NCBI GenBank assembly: GCA_900073065.1
Contig: FJOG01000005.1
Coordinates: forward strand, 1,293,420 to 1,357,419
Direction: 5' to 3'
DNA: 64,000 bases
Origin: Phialocephala subalpina
Lineage: Eukaryota; Ascomycota; Leotiomycetes; Helotiales; Mollisiaceae
A model generated the notes under the pieces. The model saw only the letters and a program-made list of their open reading frames with translations. It did no database searches and was not told where the DNA came from. The stretch's first letter is position 1, and each line of letters begins with the position of its first letter. Shown piece after piece: positions 46,416-56,906 of this stretch. The position numbers were made by a program, and so were the translations under genes.

Positions 46416-46773
46416 CTCTAGAGAGCCTTTGTGGTGTAGGATCGCTGTTGGAGTGGTGTTTTCTGCCGTAATTACTTTGTGACGTTAATTTTATGAGCTT
46501 TTGGGACACCACTGTAGCTATCTCAGATAGAATAGAGCGTCTTGGCGAGTGCGGGTAGACTTCTTGAGAAACTTGATTGAGAAATTTTGATTGTGGGGAA
46601 TTAGAAACAACCCTAAGATTTCATCTCAAGCATCCATCTTATATCGTGCTTGATTTCATGGTTTGAATCAGATATTGTATCGATTCACGTTTTTCCCTTT
46701 CTATCCGAGTCTCAGAGACAGCAGGGAGTGTGATTCAGCGGACTCCCCCTTCAAGACTTGAGCGTGGAGAGCA

Positions 46774-47227
46774 CCAATCTTATTATCAAGAGTATTTAAT
46801 ATCATGGGGCCCTACCCATTAATTAGATACTCTTGACTTTCTGGTGGGGGCCTCCCCACGTGATTAAAACAATTCATGTTAGGTTTAGTGTAATCAAAAT
46901 AATTCATTTTGGGCTTAGTTTGCTTACTCATAAGAACACCAAAATTGATACTTATATAAATCAATTAATTGCGCAACTACTATTAATTTAAAATACTTAA
47001 AAAGTAAATGCATAAATAGCGTTTAATTAATTATATTATATATTTCGGAATTACGTAATTTGCTTAATATTTGCACTTATAATTATAATTAGAAATGCGA
47101 TCGCGATTTCGGTGCGGCAATTACGGCAGAATGCCAAATCGGGAAGCGGTCAGCTTATCCCGGTAATCTGCCCCCCACCTTGGGTGCAAGATTCGTGAAA
47201 GAATTGCACTCTTGGTAATAAGATTGG
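46774..47227. mobile_element. hAT-like MITE (454 bp)
   Basis: Terminal inverted repeats CCAATCTTATTATCAAGAGT (46774-46793) and its partner at 47208-47227 match at 19 of 20 positions. The element is flanked by the direct repeat GAGAGCA (46767-46773 and 47228-47234), extending to 8 bp with a one-base offset, as expected for a hAT-type target-site duplication. The interior is strongly AT-rich and non-coding, with a subterminal inverted copy of CAAGAGTA near the left end. Non-autonomous; no transposase here. Confidence 0.82.
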
Positions 47228-48288
47228 GAGAGCACAATGACTAGAAAATATGGTACACGTTGCTTTTGCATTTAGGTATCGGGCAGAGTGCGATGGGCCT
47301 CAATGTGAGATATACTATTTGCGTGGAAATATTCTAGGCCGAACTTCAAGATCGCCACTCACTACAGGGCACTACAGCCTACGGATTAGGGTACAGCGTG
47401 CTGACATTCAGGAGCGTGTGCCCTCAAGCCCGCCATATTTATCGCGATAGACCTGGACTGACGTAGGCACAAAGCCCTGAACATTTGCTAGCATTTCTGG
47501 AACATTCAATGCCCAATTTTCGTAGAGAAACAATCGAGAACAACACCATCTATGAAAGCTCGGAAAAAAATATTGACGAAGAAATGATTTTCAGTACTGT
47601 GGTATATTCATCGACTAGAATTTCTTTGGATGAGAGTCCAACGGATTATTGGTCTTTCAACGTGGTGGAAGTGTTGGAAGGAATCTTGCACACCTCAACC
47701 GTATGGTTCACAGTAATAAGCGAGATACCCCTATTTCTTCTTCCTAGCTTCGACTGCTCAAGGGGCAAGACCACATCTTCGAATCCTCTAGCTTTTCAGG
47801 GACAATTATAGAGGCTATACGAGGCTGTAAGAGTAAATGTTAAGTAGCTATGTCATTTTAAATATGAGCAACTTTTTTTTCTCTGGGCAGGCGAGCTGAA
47901 AAGTCTGAAAGATCTTGGGATATTGAGGGCGGAGTTACGAGGGTTAGGGGTGGAGACGAAGTTGACAACTTAAGGAGGGACTGTCATGAAATAGGTACTG
48001 TCTTTCAATCGGCAAGGCGTCGTAAAGCTGGTGTTCATTAAGATCGAAATGTCCCATTTTCTCTAGGACAATCACACTTGAGACGCCACTCAACTCTATT
48101 TCTTCCAATTCTGATGGGTTAATTCTTCTGATTTTAGAGCTGATGATGCCTGGGCACAGTTGCCATTGCAAAATTTCAATGTCTCTTTCATCTGGTGGCA
48201 TCAAAAAACATCATTGATGATGTCATGCGTGCTTTTTCCATTAATGCTTCCAACACAGCTTGAATACAGGTGGATACGCCACCTTCAA
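47228..48288. other. Intergenic, 1.06 kb
   Basis: Two open frames (47485-47811 plus, 108 codons; 47944-48204 minus, 86 codons) have no recognised features and I do not call them genes. No repeat beyond the MITE edge. Confidence 0.4.
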
Positions 48289-49176
48289 TCACGAAACCCG
48301 AACCTCAGAATGTAGTCGTAAAGCTACCTCATGCGCCATTTGTTGTTTCACCAAAAGAAATCTTTCTCGTTCGGTCATCGGTTTGGGCTTCGGCGGATTA
48401 TCCGCTACTCGTTGAGGGATCCAAGTTATCGAGCTCTGGCTGGGCTGCCTGCTTATCCAACGTTTTAGCGCGGGTTTCAAAGGGCGTGTGTTGGCTTTTG
48501 GTGCAGGACTTACTGCGTTGATGTTCTCCTTCGATGATTGGCAATCCGATTGTCCTGCAGGATATGGGACATTGTGCTTTGATTTCGTGGGTGAACTCAT
48601 GAAATCCTCAACCTTCTTGCCTCCAGTCTTGTTCCCGTTGGTTGTAGGAGACGTCTTTGTTGTCGTGGCAATGTCCCCAGGATTCTGCGACTTTCTCGGT
48701 ATCCGCTTTCTAGATGCTTCCACCTTCTTGACTGCTTCCCTATAGCTCTGTTCGGCAGTTTGTTCCAACGAATCAGGGACATTCGCATCCTCTGCCATAG
48801 CCTTGGCTCTCAGTATCGCTCTCTTAGCCGCTCGGTCTTTCTTCTCATCCTCTAATTTCTCTTCCTCGAGGTTCCGAAGTAATTCCTTTGTGGCTGTGAT
48901 GAAATTATGGCGATCGTAGCTGCGAATTTTAGGGTTGAAACCGAGAACCTCGTCGAGAAACGTGAACAGGAAGTACGCTTGGCCTTGCACCTCGTTGTGG
49001 TTCCTCTTGATTGAGTCTTGTTCCTCCTCGAGTATCTTTAGTCGATATTTTTCGTCTTCGGTGAGGTTGAGGGATATTTGCTGATTTGGAGCAGGGCATC
49101 GTTCGTTGTGCTGTTGGATGAGGAGGAGGATCTCGAGGCGGTCCGCCATCGGAGTCATCAATCTCCATGCCGCCAT
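48289..49176 (-). CDS. EVRK-tail family paralogue 1
   Basis: Intronless, 295 aa; start at MAAWRLMTPM, with MADRLEIL as an alternative. It is the left-most of five same-strand paralogues. The N-terminal module (about residues 10-105) begins RLEILLLIQQHNER and is predicted all-helical; next is a charged coil (KKDRAAKRAILRAKAMAED), then a Lys/Ser/Thr/Pro-rich linker. The C-terminus has KPALKRW, a WIPQR motif, and the family tail ERERFLLVKQQMA...LHSEVRVS. No known domain. It differs from the others by lacking an intron. Confidence 0.68.
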   Translation of the reverse strand: MAAWRLMTPMADRLEILLLIQQHNERCPAPNQQISLNLTEDEKYRLKILEEEQDSIKRNHNEVQGQAYFLFTFLDEVLGFNPKIRSYDRHNFITATKELLRNLEEEKLEDEKKDRAAKRAILRAKAMAEDANVPDSLEQTAEQSYREAVKKVEASRKRIPRKSQNPGDIATTTKTSPTTNGNKTGGKKVEDFMSSPTKSKHNVPYPAGQSDCQSSKENINAVSPAPKANTRPLKPALKRWISRQPSQSSITWIPQRVADNPPKPKPMTERERFLLVKQQMAHEVALRLHSEVRVS

Positions 49177-49912
49177 GTTTGGAAATAGAGCTGATGGGGG
49201 TTAATTTTTGAGAATTTGGGCAGCAATTAGAATGTCCTTGGTGAAATGGGACAAGATGTTCGTCGAGTCAAGATTCAAGAAGCTGGGACGACGACAGGAT
49301 CAGACGTGGAAGGAGCGACCGCGACTCTCTTCCAAACTGGCAGGAACTTCCACGACTGAGTCATTCTACTATTGAATCAATGTGCGCTCCGGAGTAACAA
49401 TTCGAGCCTACAATCTGCGTAGTGTTGGAAAGATGGAGTCGTTCAAAGAGTTCAGTAGTCAACGTTTGATCAATCCACGGCATTTTCAACTTCCCAGCTG
49501 TTGAGGGACATTCGATAAGAGGACATTCAAGAGTCCTTGTACTTCCTGGAATACTGAATTCAAACTGCATGTTAGATGAGTGGGACCTTTTGTGGGACCT
49601 TATTTTGTATCTAGTTTCAACTTCCCCCTTTCTTAAATCTACAATCAGATCTATTTGGCATCTCACACTGCAGGCTTATAATTGGGGATACTTATCGTCC
49701 TTTTGTGGAGACAGCGGGTGCGAAAATTTCAGCGAAAGCTCGGAGACTGAGAATTCTATCGACCACCAGACCATGACTCTAACCATAAATATCACTCTGA
49801 TCGCTGAGTAGCTACATTTCATTATAATCTCGCTCTCGAAGCTCAACGTTTTTCATTAATTTTGAAATCTGTCTAATACAAAAAGGCATCGTATTGTTAC
49901 TCTTCAATGAAC
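49177..49912. other. Intergenic, 0.74 kb
   Basis: Spacer within the paralogue array. A 101-codon open frame at 49361-49666 (minus) has no family resemblance and is not called. Confidence 0.4.
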
Positions 49913-50588
49913 TTACTTAAGGACTGCAGAGTAATCAGCGCGCCCCCTTTCAGCAGCTTCCTTCTCCGCTTTTTCATTCTTAGCTCGTCTGACAGCAGTT
50001 CTTGGAATGGCTCTGTTTGATGATGCAGGAGGCTGTGAAGATGTTCTAGTTCTGTGAGTCGACGACGAACTTGACGAAGAAGCGACAGTCGACTGCTGGT
50101 GATTAGCAGACCCTCGAGTTGAGTTGTCATTCTACAAAATTTGTAAGTTACATAAGCACAACAAGGGAACTCACAGGTTATCCAATTACAATCCGACCAT
50201 GTCGTCCTCCGCTGCTTCCTGGTCGGCTGCTTGAAGATCCGCCACTTCGTGACCCCAAGCTTCCCCCGCCACGAACTTCCTCCTGAATGCTCCTGATCAA
50301 AGATTTCAAACGAGCTTCAGCTGAGGGCCAAGGGAAGCTGTCGAAATCGGCGCCGCTCTGAATTCTGAGCATGCCATCAACATAAGCCTTGGCAAGCCCA
50401 GCCTTTCTCCGAATGGGGTTGTTTTCTCTAGACAGGTCTGACTGGAGCAGTTCCTGTGCGACGATCTCATCGTCATCACGTCGGCTGAAGCTGACGTTGA
50501 TTTTGTGTCGAGGATGTTGCGTGTTCCAACGATTGAGTTCAACCAGGAGTTCGGTTCTGGTAAGATCTGGGTCTACGAGAGATGTCAT
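49913..50588 (-). CDS. EVRK-tail family paralogue 2 (tail missing)
   Basis: Two exons (50588-50190 and 50131-49913, intron GTAATT...TAG) give 205 aa. The N-terminal module starts LTRTELLVELNRWNTQHP and contains the family's FPW signature (DSFPWPSAEARLKSL). A Gly/Ser-rich linker crosses the intron into a poly-Ser stretch, then a charged helix RRAKNEKAEKEAAERGRAD. The EVRK tail of its paralogues is absent; a possible GTAAGT donor overlaps the stop but leads quickly to another stop. So this copy has lost or replaced the tail. Confidence 0.62.
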
Positions 50589-50905
50589 TTTGTATGTCTG
50601 ATCTTAAGTCTGAAAGTTGCTATTGTTGTTCTGGCTTGAGATGTAATGTTGATTTGGTTGCAAGATGATGCTGCCTCATCGGAGTTTATATACCGCTTCC
50701 TTGTGTGACCAGTGATTGTGATTCAACATGAAGCGCATCAAAGTCAGACTTCCAATTTCAAGTCTCAAGATGACGTTTGTCACTCAGTACGCATTTTGTT
50801 GTCACATCGTACCCCAAAGATCATATTTGCTTGTGAATGAGCCATGCATGATTGTGCTAAATATCTCATCTAATCCCCGTCCCCATCTGTGTCACCCGAC
50901 GGCGC

Positions 50906-52348
50906 CTAAAACTTCCTGACTTCAAAGCGCAGTGCCAACGCTTCTTCATGCGCCTTTCTCGCCTTCTCAGCCTTTTCGCTGCTAGGGTCATTGTCATCAA
51001 GTTGGGGACTCCCTGGTCTTTCTGCTCTTTCCCTCCCCGGTACCCAAGTTTTCATACCTGGCTCTTCCTGAAGGTTTTGTATCGATTTCTTGAGTGCTGG
51101 CTTTAGTGGCTTCAGTTGTGGAGATTTTGGCTTTGGTGCAGCAGCAGCAACTTTCACATTGGAAGTGAGAGGTTTATTTACAGGTGATCTGTCTCCTTGG
51201 GCACGTGGGGGCAGCTGAGGTGGTGTTGCTGGCGGTGAGGGTTGAGGTAACCTACTTATACCTGCTTCATGAATTCGCGAGAAGTCGCTCCCTGCATCTT
51301 TTGCAGCAGATTTATCTGTTGTAGGAGCAGGGCCTTGAGATCTGGGTTCCTTGACTGGTACTTGAGGATGAGGAGTTGGTGACTTAGCTGGTGACTTGAC
51401 TGGGGACTTAGCTGGGGACTTAGCTGGGGACCTGTCAGGTGACTTGACTCGCGATTTTATTATTTGGTTTTGAAAGCTGATGGCTTGGGGTGTGCTAGGA
51501 ACATGACTTGGAGAAGTGTAAGACGAATTGACTGCCACCCAATCAGCATGTTTCTTTCATTATGTCCATCGGACTTTTTCAAAATCATTACGTTTCGGAG
51601 AGTCATAATTAACACGACTGTGACGGGTATCCTCGTGATCTTGATGCACGTGCTACTTACCGTTTTTCGGCCAATGCTGCTTAGCTTGATGCATTGAGAT
51701 TTTTGGAGCCTGCTGTTTTTGCAATTTTACTCCTTCCGTGGCTTTGATCTTTTTTGCTGCGTCTGTTTGAGCCTTTTTAAGAGCTTCGGCCTTGTCTGCC
51801 TTGTCTTTTGCTTTCTTCTGTTCTTCAGCTTTCTTTTGGTCCTCGATCTTCTTCTGTGCATCAGCTTCCGTGATTCGCTGAAGCTTTTCGAGATTCTGTC
51901 CCCATACCTTGTGCTCTTTGATCTCCTCAGCTCTCTTCTTGGCCGCTGCAACCCTCCTTTTGTCGTTCACCTCCTTCTGTTTGTTTGTTGACACCAACAA
52001 CGCGTGGAAGAACTTCTCTGCCTCAGACCACGGGAATCCCTTTAGATCTAGGTCTGACAGTGCGAGAATATTATCAAGGTACGGTTTCGCCATGCTTGCG
52101 GCCATGTGTATATCGCTGTCTATGTACCTCCCTCTGTGGGCAACTTGTTTTTGCTCGAGTCGTTCGATCCCCTTGACTTCATCTTTGCTCAGGGACACTT
52201 TAATTTGGTCTTTGGATCGACTTATGTCGTTATATCGTTTGACGAGGACCAGAATTTCTAACTTTGACGGCAGAGCGTCGATCATAGTTACAGCAGAGTC
52301 CTGCGAAGGGTTTATGAATGTTTTGTTACCTTTAAAAAAGCCAAACAT
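50906..52348 (-). CDS. EVRK-tail family paralogue 3, with KSPA repeats
   Basis: Two exons (52348-51661, 51531-50906) with a 129-nt GTAAGT...CAG intron give 437 aa. The N-terminal module starts PSKLEILVLVKRYNDIS and has LKGFPWSEAEKFFHALL. A long Lys/Ala/Glu coiled coil follows (KKAEEQKKAKDKADKAEALK). Exon 2 is intrinsically disordered: KSPx tetrapeptide repeats, Pro-rich stretches, KPALKKS, a TWVPGRERAER motif, and the tail KARKAHEEALALRFEVRKF. KSP repeats are typical proline-directed kinase targets. Function unknown. Confidence 0.7.
51381..51452. repeat. 12-bp minisatellite coding for KSPA units
   Basis: Six head-to-tail 12-bp units (consensus GACTTAGCTGGG on the plus strand) with a few substitutions encode the KSP repeats of paralogue 3. 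Confidence 0.85.
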
Positions 52349-52534
52349 GAAAAGTAGTGGTTGTAAGATAGTCTGTCTAATTGTTAAGATTTGAAATATT
52401 ATGTAGTCGGGATGAGATGAATCAGATACACATTAACAATCCATTTAGTATCGAAGAAGGGGAATGATAAGCCAGCATTCTTGAATACTCCTCCCTTGCT
52501 CTAGGGATGCTCACTCAGAGCGTCTAAGGTAGCG

Positions 52535-53523
52535 TCAATGCTTCCTTACTTCGCTCGCAAGTTTCAATGCTTGCTCGTGAGCAGCTTGTATTCTTCGCTC
52601 TTTCTCAGACATGGTTCTCAAACCTCTCTTTCTACTTATGCTCCTTTTCCTTTGCCTGTTCAACTCCTTTTCGGTGGTCTTCGTCTTCAACGTAGTCGCT
52701 GGACTTTCAGACCCGGCACGCGCGACATACTTTTGAGGGCTATCGTCTCCGGCTCGAGGTCTGGAATCGTTGAGCTTGACAAGCGAGTTTACTTGTGTCT
52801 TCTTCTTGCCTTGCACTAGTGCTTTAGCAGCCTCAGTTTTGGGTGCTCCAACCAAAGCTTCGACACCTTGTGGTTCTCCTTGCACTTTCTTCTTGCCCCA
52901 CACCGGGGACTCATTAGCCACTGTTCTGGGTGCTCCAGGCAAAAGTTTAACACCTTGCAGTTCTCCCTGTACCTTCTTCTTGACCTGAACCGGCATCATA
53001 GCAGCCTTTCTTCCAGGTGTCTGAACCACAGCTTTAACAACTTGAGCCTGAACTGGGTTCTTTTTCTGTTGACTGGCTGACTTCGCCCGGCCATTCTGAA
53101 TTAGCATAACTTAATATCACGACCTTCCAGTCTCTCCTTCTCCTCCTTCGTCTTCACAAATACCGTGTCCTTGTCCGGGAACTCATTTACTCCTTTGCAA
53201 ATTTCGACCCATTGCGTTGCCATGACAAGACCTTTGTGCAGATCTTTGACTTTCGCCGCCAGAGCCTTCCAGTTAAAGACATCAGCTTCAGCTTTTGGAC
53301 TCATCATCAACACAGGTTCCAGAGCTTTGATGGTCCTAAGTATACCTCGTTGGATATCGTTACGCACTTCTTCTAGTATCTTCTGTTCGCGGAGGATTTG
53401 TTCCGCTCGCGCAATGTACTCGGCGGATATTCCGTCCAGGGAAAACCATTCGGAGGGTTTGCTGCGGACGTATCGGAGCATGAGGGCGATAATCTCGCTT
53501 CGGGTAAGGTTGTCTGGTATCAT
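52535..53523 (-). CDS. EVRK-tail family paralogue 4
   Basis: Exon 1 53523-53164 and exon 2 53095-52535 (intron GTATTT...GCTAATTCAG) give 306 aa; an alternative donor ending exon 1 at 53191 also keeps frame. The N-terminal module begins LTRSEIIALMLRYVRSKP with FNWKALAAKVKDLHKG at the FPW position. The linker is Lys/Gln/Val-rich and contains two 29-residue repeats (KKKVQGExQGV...GAPxT). The tail is SEKERRIQAAHEQALKLASE then VRKH. No known domain. It stands head-to-tail with paralogue 3, separated by 187 bp. Confidence 0.68.
52802..52975. repeat. 87-bp imperfect tandem repeat in paralogue 4
   Basis: Two 87-bp units (29 codons) follow each other and a third start (CTTCTTGACC) comes after, encoding the KKKVQGExQGV repeats. 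Confidence 0.75.
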
Positions 53524-53788
53524 GACTTTAAGCTGCTAGTTGTGTAGAAGCTGTTGTTCTGATTTGGTCCTTTTTGTGATGCTTGCATTTGACAATTTGA
53601 GAGGAAAAACGTGTTCTTGCACTATATTGGCCGGAAATCTGAACAATGCTTTATAGTATTGCTCGATGATTAGAAGATGATTTTACATTCATCTAGTCTT
53701 CATTCCCAAGAATTGAATAAACCATGCTTCATTGAATGATACCGAACACCTTCTCAGACTATCTACGTAATGTTCTAATCACACATGC

Positions 53789-54690
53789 CTAGCTCCAGTG
53801 CTTTCTGACCTCCGATGTTAGTCGCATTGCCTCTGCACGAGCCGCCTGTGCCCTTCTGTCTTTCTCCGCCATGGTTGCTTGAGCCTTGAGGTCACCGCCT
53901 CTTGGTTTTTCTTCATGGTGTTGGCCGAGTTTAGAGCACTTTGCGTCTTGCTTGAGTCTACAGACAGTCGAGAGGGAAGAGGCCTACTTGCAACAGTTCG
54001 CTTGGGATTCAAATGCTTTCATCTGCGGAACGATGATCAAGGGAAGGCGTGCCGTTTAAAATCGAGAAAACTGAATAAGCCATACTGCATTGAACAATTT
54101 TGCACTCTTTCATAGACTGGCCACCACGCTACATTTTGTTAGAGCCTGGGGGGCCACTTCCATCCGTCCTCGATAGCGGAACGTCGAACCTCACACGTAG
54201 CCCATCCTTATTCTTTTTCCCGGAGCTCGCAAAATTACGCCTGGCTCCTTCAGCCTGGAATCATTTTTCCAAGCCCCCAGGACATTTAACATAGACTCCC
54301 GTTCTTCCGGACGTATTATCTCCTGAGAACGAAGCTCCCCTGCCTCCTTATCCTCTGTGCCCGTTTCTTCCTCACCCATCTCGAATACTCTTCAAGAACC
54401 TCTCCAACATTCTGGCATTCCTCTACTACCTCCTCCCAACGAATAGCAAAGCAATCAACATCGGTATCCGTCCTCTCAACTTGGTTTAGATCTAGTATTA
54501 GTCGCGCGATGCGTTTCTGTGTAGGTATTTATCTCGATTTGCGGAGCTTGTCGGATTGGAGGAGGGTTTCTGCCCGCTCCATGCTCTTCGGACCGAGACA
54601 GTCGGTGGGAACTTGGAGGTTGGAGTTGTATTCGAGGATGAGGGCAAGGAGCTCCCAGCGCTTAAGATTGTCTTTTAGAAAGTAAACCAT
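53789..54690 (-). pseudogene. EVRK-tail family paralogue 5, decayed
   Basis: From 54690 the frame begins MVYFLKDNLKRWELLALILE, clearly the family N-terminal module, but reaches TAA after SDKLRKSR. The same frame goes on with QKRIARLILDLNQV and FAIRWEEVVEECQNVGEVLE (the FPW position), then stops again. At the other end the family tail AEKDRRAQAARAEAMRLTSE-VRKH is readable to a stop at 53789, but in a different frame from the upstream linker. It therefore has at least two nonsense codons and one frameshift. It lies just inside the Fot1-like transposon. Confidence 0.72.
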
Positions 54691-54800
54691 TTTCGTGATT
54701 TGGTAAAGGGCTTTGTGCTTTCATTTTTGCCTTGAATATGCTGTGATGGAACTTAAATAGTACTGAGAAAGGTTCGGTGATTGGTACTTGTCCTGCACTA

Positions 54801-56636
54801 AGTCAAACCCCCCCTTAACCGACCACCCCCTGTAACCGGCCACCTCGCTTAATTCCTCTCTACCCATTTTCAACCACAATAACTTTTTATCTACTCAATA
54901 GTTATATGAGATAACGTAGAGGCAATACTAATAGGCTCATCAGAGTCTATCGGTATATCCTGCCGGTCCCCAGCTTCTACTTGTGCCCTATAAATGTCCT
55001 CAATGCTAGCGAACTTGGAATTTGGACTAGTCTTAACTTTCCGTCGTTTCCTAGGCTCTAACTGCTGTACCCTAGCTTCAAGATGTTTTATTCAACGCTT
55101 ATGCTGGGCAATAAGAAAATCCTTCTCATCTAAACCTTTAGCCACTTTCTTAAAGAGTACCCTAGCGGTTGCAGTGCCAACTGTCTTAAACCCCGTGATT
55201 TGTCTGGCTTATTCTCGGACATCTTCACTCTTTTGAGGTGTTCTCCACGGAATAAATGATCTATCTTCGTTCCATTCAAGTACTAGAATATTCCTTGAAG
55301 TTATTGGAGTTTCCTCGGTCCGATTATTACTATTTTCAAGCAATAATCGGTTCATGAGGGGCTTAGACATCCGCACCGGCCATAACCCCGAAGCCTTCCA
55401 CTCCGCCTCGCAATTTTTAGGTGTTAAAGCATCTATCCGAGCTAGCTTATAACACTCTAAGAAATTTATCTTCCCAATTGGAATTGAATCGTTCAAAAAG
55501 GTTAAAGCACTTAGCCGTTTTCGGTAAGCCCCCTTTAGAGGGGAGAATATGGATAAATCCAGAGGTTGGAGCACATGCGAAGTATGCGGTAGTAAAAACA
55601 ATAAGTGGATATTGTTTTAGAAGCACTCCCACATAAATTCAGTTGTTTCATGGCTTCCATGGCCATCCAAAATGAGCAGACGGGGCTCCTTAAGATCACG
55701 TGGTGCCGACTGGGGTATAAACACTGTCTTTAACCATTCTAAGGCAGTAGTATCAGATGTCTATCCATTATCGGTAGAGTCGAATTTCCAGCCTTTAAAA
55801 GGTTTCAATTGAGTAGAAAACTATTATTGTTGCACCGATTTGCCCTTAAAAATAACAAGTGGTAGTAGTGCCCTGCCGGTTGCCGAGATGCACTCAATGA
55901 ATGAAGTCCAACTTTTGGATCCTAGTTGTTTCTTCTAAATAAAACGTTTCTGGGCACTCCCGACCACTAATCCATTTTCCCCTTGGCCTTCTATGATCCC
56001 TGCTTCGTCCATATTCCACCTGTTCTCCGGCTTAATGGCCCTTATAGCAGGAATCTCCAGTTTTTGAAACTAAGCCTTCAAAATATCGGAAGTAGCACTA
56101 TTAACGCGCACAGAATCGATTCGGAATTGCTTTTTGGTCTTAAGAACAAGATTCCGGCGGAGAAAACTAGCCATCCATCGTTTGCCTAGTGGGAGAGCAT
56201 CATAGCGGGCGGCCAAAATACGGCCGGCGAAAGCTCGAATCTGGGTATGCGTAGGATTTAGCCCTAAACTCTCTTGAACTAATACCCAATCTGTTAAACG
56301 TTGTTCTTGAACCGGAGAAAGCCTCTAGTAAGGCGCTTTAGCTTCTGCTCTAGAAACGCTGCCTCTAATCCTGTCTCTAAGAGTGCCCCTCGGGACCCCC
56401 CACTCCAAATTAGCTTTTCGAATAAATTGGCCATTCGCGATTGCATTTAGAGCAAATTGGACGTCGTCTTCAGTATATAAAGGCTTCATAATAAGTTCTA
56501 ATCATAAGAAAAATTTGGAGTTGTTTTGTTAAAGGATTATTATATTATTTAAATTTTAAATGTGTGTGTAGTGTAGCGGTGAAGTTAAGCGAGGTGGCCG
56601 GTTACAGGGGGTGGTCGGTTAAGGGGGGGTTTGACT
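54801..56636 (-). mobile_element. Fot1/pogo-like DNA transposon, RIP-degraded (1836 bp)
   Basis: Perfect 52-bp terminal inverted repeats at 54801-54852 and 56585-56636, flanked by TA on both sides (54799-54800 and 56637-56638), the Tc1/mariner target-site duplication. One transposase frame fills the interior. TIR length and element size fit the Fot1 group of fungal pogo-like elements. Confidence 0.95.
54891..56489 (-). pseudogene. Fot1-like transposase, nine in-frame stops, no frameshift
   Basis: From the ATG at 56489 (MKPLYTEDDVQFALNAI) a single frame of 533 codons runs to a TAG at 54891. Domains in order: helix-turn-helix N-terminus, CENP-B-type HTH (LSPVQEQRLTDWVLVQES), and a DDE/DDD catalytic core with NMDEAGI, ILDGHGSHET and LLPHTSHVLQPLD. 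Nine stops interrupt it (after AKAPY, DILKA, KRFI, a double stop after SVQQ, after TDNG, WECF, DVRE and QHKR). At each the family residue appears to be Gln, Trp or Arg, so all can arise from C-to-T or G-to-A changes. There are no indels. The enzyme must be inactive. Confidence 0.9.
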
Positions 56637-56906
56637 TACCCAGTCAGCCTGCTTCCGTCCAGTCAATAGTCCTAAAATTAATCAAAATACATCATGAATC
56701 AAGCTCTCGAGATTTGACCCTCTTGGGATCGGCCATTGGCATGAATCATGTGCGATTAGGAAAAGTGAGCAGAGAATGTCCCAGGAATGCTGGGTCATTG
56801 AACGCGCGTTTCATAGCAAGCTAGATCTGCCAGCTGAGCTACCACGACATGCCAAGCTATTCTTAAAAAGTGTCGGATTGTCCTTATCCCATCTCGTCTG
56901 GTACAT

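Noticed and set aside
46800..47110. AT-rich island as a possible replication origin or centromere piece
   Set aside because: It is the interior of the MITE, which explains its composition.
56824..56848. Minus-strand segment with a perfect tRNA A-box (TAGCTCAGCTGG)
   Set aside because: No matching acceptor stem or good B-box follows, and no cloverleaf can be drawn. At most a tRNA relic or chance.
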